Below, piece by piece: positions 6,051-6,630 of a DNA stretch of 6,630 bases. Each line of letters begins with the position of its first letter. The stretch's first letter is position 1. This DNA comes from Campylobacterales bacterium. Lineage in GTDB: Bacteria > Campylobacterota > Campylobacteria > Campylobacterales > Arcobacteraceae. The position numbers and the translations under genes were made by a program. Where the stretch lies: positions 1 through 6,630 of the forward strand of contig JAIELU010000072.1 in the NCBI GenBank assembly GCA_019752775.1. Direction: 5' to 3'. The notes below the pieces were generated by a model. It did no database searches and had not been told where the DNA came from. It was given only the letters and a program-made list of their open reading frames with translations.

Positions 6051-6392
6051 TTATCCAAATAATTTGTTCATTTCTTCAATCATCTTTGCTGTTTTTTCAT
6101 TCATTTCTCTTTCATATTTTTCCCAATCTATACTAAAACCTATTCTCATAATTTTATTTACATCTTCTCTTTTTAATGATTTATCCTCATCCATCAATAT
6201 TGTGTCACCATACAAATATCCTACATCCCTTTTATTTCTCAATGTTATCATATTTCCTATTTTATTTATTTTATCTTCATCCTCAAACATATCCTTACAA
6301 ATTATTGATAACCTATATCCATATTCATTGTAATACATTAATGATTCACTGTCCACATATTCACAATTTAATATTTTATTTCCCTCATCCAT
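6051..6392 (-). CDS. Small acidic protein, 113 aa or more, possibly DUF3846-like
   Basis: From the ATG at 6390-6392 the protein has 113 residues, is rich in Asp, Glu and Lys, and has no membrane segment or signal peptide. Visible stretches are SLMYYNEYGYRLSIICKDM, GNMITLRNKRDVGYLYGDTILMDED and a charged helical tail (EKYEREMNEKTAKMIEEMN). The pattern of a short beta-rich N-terminus, a YGY segment, then a GD-I-L-DED segment reminds me of DUF3846-like small proteins of large DNA viruses and phages. I hold that loosely. In the same frame upstream (6393-6440) the codons read CVLLKSNGEVIEITID, a natural N-terminal strand, with no ATG. An ATG at 6442-6444 is one base out of frame, and an in-frame TGA lies at 6444-6446. 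The N-terminus may thus be frameshifted, or the gene recently damaged. It is divergent from the gene at 6477. Confidence 0.7.
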   Translation of the reverse strand: MDEGNKILNCEYVDSESLMYYNEYGYRLSIICKDMFEDEDKINKIGNMITLRNKRDVGYLYGDTILMDEDKSLKREDVNKIMRIGFSIDWEKYEREMNEKTAKMIEEMNKLFG

Positions 6393-6442
6393 ATCTATTG
6401 TTATTTCTATTACTTCTCCATTACTTTTTAATAATACGCACC

Positions 6443-6481
6443 ATCAATGTTATTATAATTATTTTAGTCTTTATCAATGTT
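6443..6481. promoter_or_regulatory. Short divergent intergenic segment flanked by ATCAATGTT repeats
   Basis: The 9-mer ATCAATGTT occurs at 6443-6451 and 6473-6481. The first overlaps the complement of the out-of-frame ATG of the minus gene, and the second overlaps the ATG of the plus gene. The roughly 30 bases between are nearly all A/T. Placement suggests a compact bidirectional promoter, inferred from geometry only. Confidence 0.35.
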
Positions 6482-6630
6482 TAATGGAATTTATTGTGTT
6501 CAAAAGAAATTTTTTTCTAAACCAATATTATCTCAAAACAGAATCTGTAAATATAGTCAATCTACTGAATTTGGCTTGTATAAAAAGCATTATAACAATG
6601 AATTGACTACTTATTGTTATTGTGTTTTGA
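6477..6630 (+). CDS. Cys/His-containing ORF, partial (runs off the right edge)
   Basis: From the ATG at 6477 the frame is open to the window end: 51 codons plus one base, with no stop. It begins MFNGIYCVQKKFFSKPILSQ and continues with RICKYSQST, EFGLYKKHYNNELTTY and CYCVL. Cysteines 7, 24, 47 and 49 and H38 could form part of a zinc-binding site; the C-Y-S...GLYKKHY pattern looks like small Cys/His modules of giant-virus proteins, but I cannot name a family. The gene is supported by a 130/133 duplicate at 3815-3947 and by a diverged trace near 5799-5859, both placed after a T5orf172 frame. Here it stands after the divergent small gene instead. Its total length and C-terminal domains are unknown because the window stops. 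Confidence 0.65.
   Translation, partial: MFNGIYCVQKKFFSKPILSQNRICKYSQSTEFGLYKKHYNNELTTYCYCVL
6498..6630. repeat. 133-bp direct repeat, copy B (open at the right edge)
   Basis: This is the partner of 3815-3947, ungapped with 3 mismatches, lying about 2.7 kb away. Similarity begins around the GTT codon of the VQ(N/K)KFF sequence, so the first seven codons of the gene at 6477 are not shared with copy A. That places the 5' breakpoint of the duplication or truncation inside the coding sequence. Confidence 0.97.

Noticed and set aside
6064..6484. Two plus-strand hydrophobic frames opposite the small acidic gene
   Set aside because: Antisense shadows with no motif; the minus-strand reading has normal protein composition.

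Overview
The window is extremely A+T-rich and has no introns visible in its genes, no rRNA or tRNA, and no CRISPR array. Its anchor gene is an 840-residue D5-like primase-helicase with archaeo-eukaryotic primase (AEP), PriCT-2, D5_N and superfamily 3 helicase parts. This enzyme is typical of nucleocytoplasmic large DNA viruses (NCLDV) and of their satellites and relatives. A GIY-YIG-like T5orf172/MUG113 protein and several small lineage-specific genes also fit a giant-virus genome, probably in or near the Mimiviridae sensu lato. A virus-derived insertion in a host genome, or a satellite element, cannot be excluded from one window.

Layout. Bases 1-194 hold two direct copies of a 73-bp unit with an inverted segment between them that can form a long hairpin. 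Bases 245-655 (+) encode a small unrecognised protein that ends inside the 3' end of the convergent primase-helicase gene (641-3163, -). Bases 3164-4715 are a gene graveyard. They hold a shared upstream block (3317-3354), a frameshifted and truncated copy of the T5orf172 gene (3387-3622), a dead copy of a small Cys/His-containing ORF (homology 3815-3947, open frame to 4021), a cluster of strong palindromes (3964-4060) and faint further coding remains (4057-4219). Bases 4509-5765 carry the second, intact T5orf172 gene, with the same upstream block and a small hairpin-bearing insertion ahead of its ATG. Bases 5766-6050 are non-coding and hold a diverged third trace of the Cys/His ORF plus a second copy of the small hairpin element. 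Bases 6051-6392 (-) encode a small acidic protein whose N-terminus seems to continue upstream in the same frame without a good start codon. From 6477 (+) an apparently intact copy of the Cys/His ORF runs off the right edge.

The main result is that the right half is built from a repeated two-gene module, a T5orf172 (GIY-YIG-like) gene followed by a Cys/His ORF, at different stages of decay. The two best copies of the Cys/His ORF share 130 of 133 bases. This looks like a recently active, possibly nuclease-driven, duplicating cassette next to the replication gene. The mobility idea is inference; the duplications, frameshift and palindromes are directly visible.
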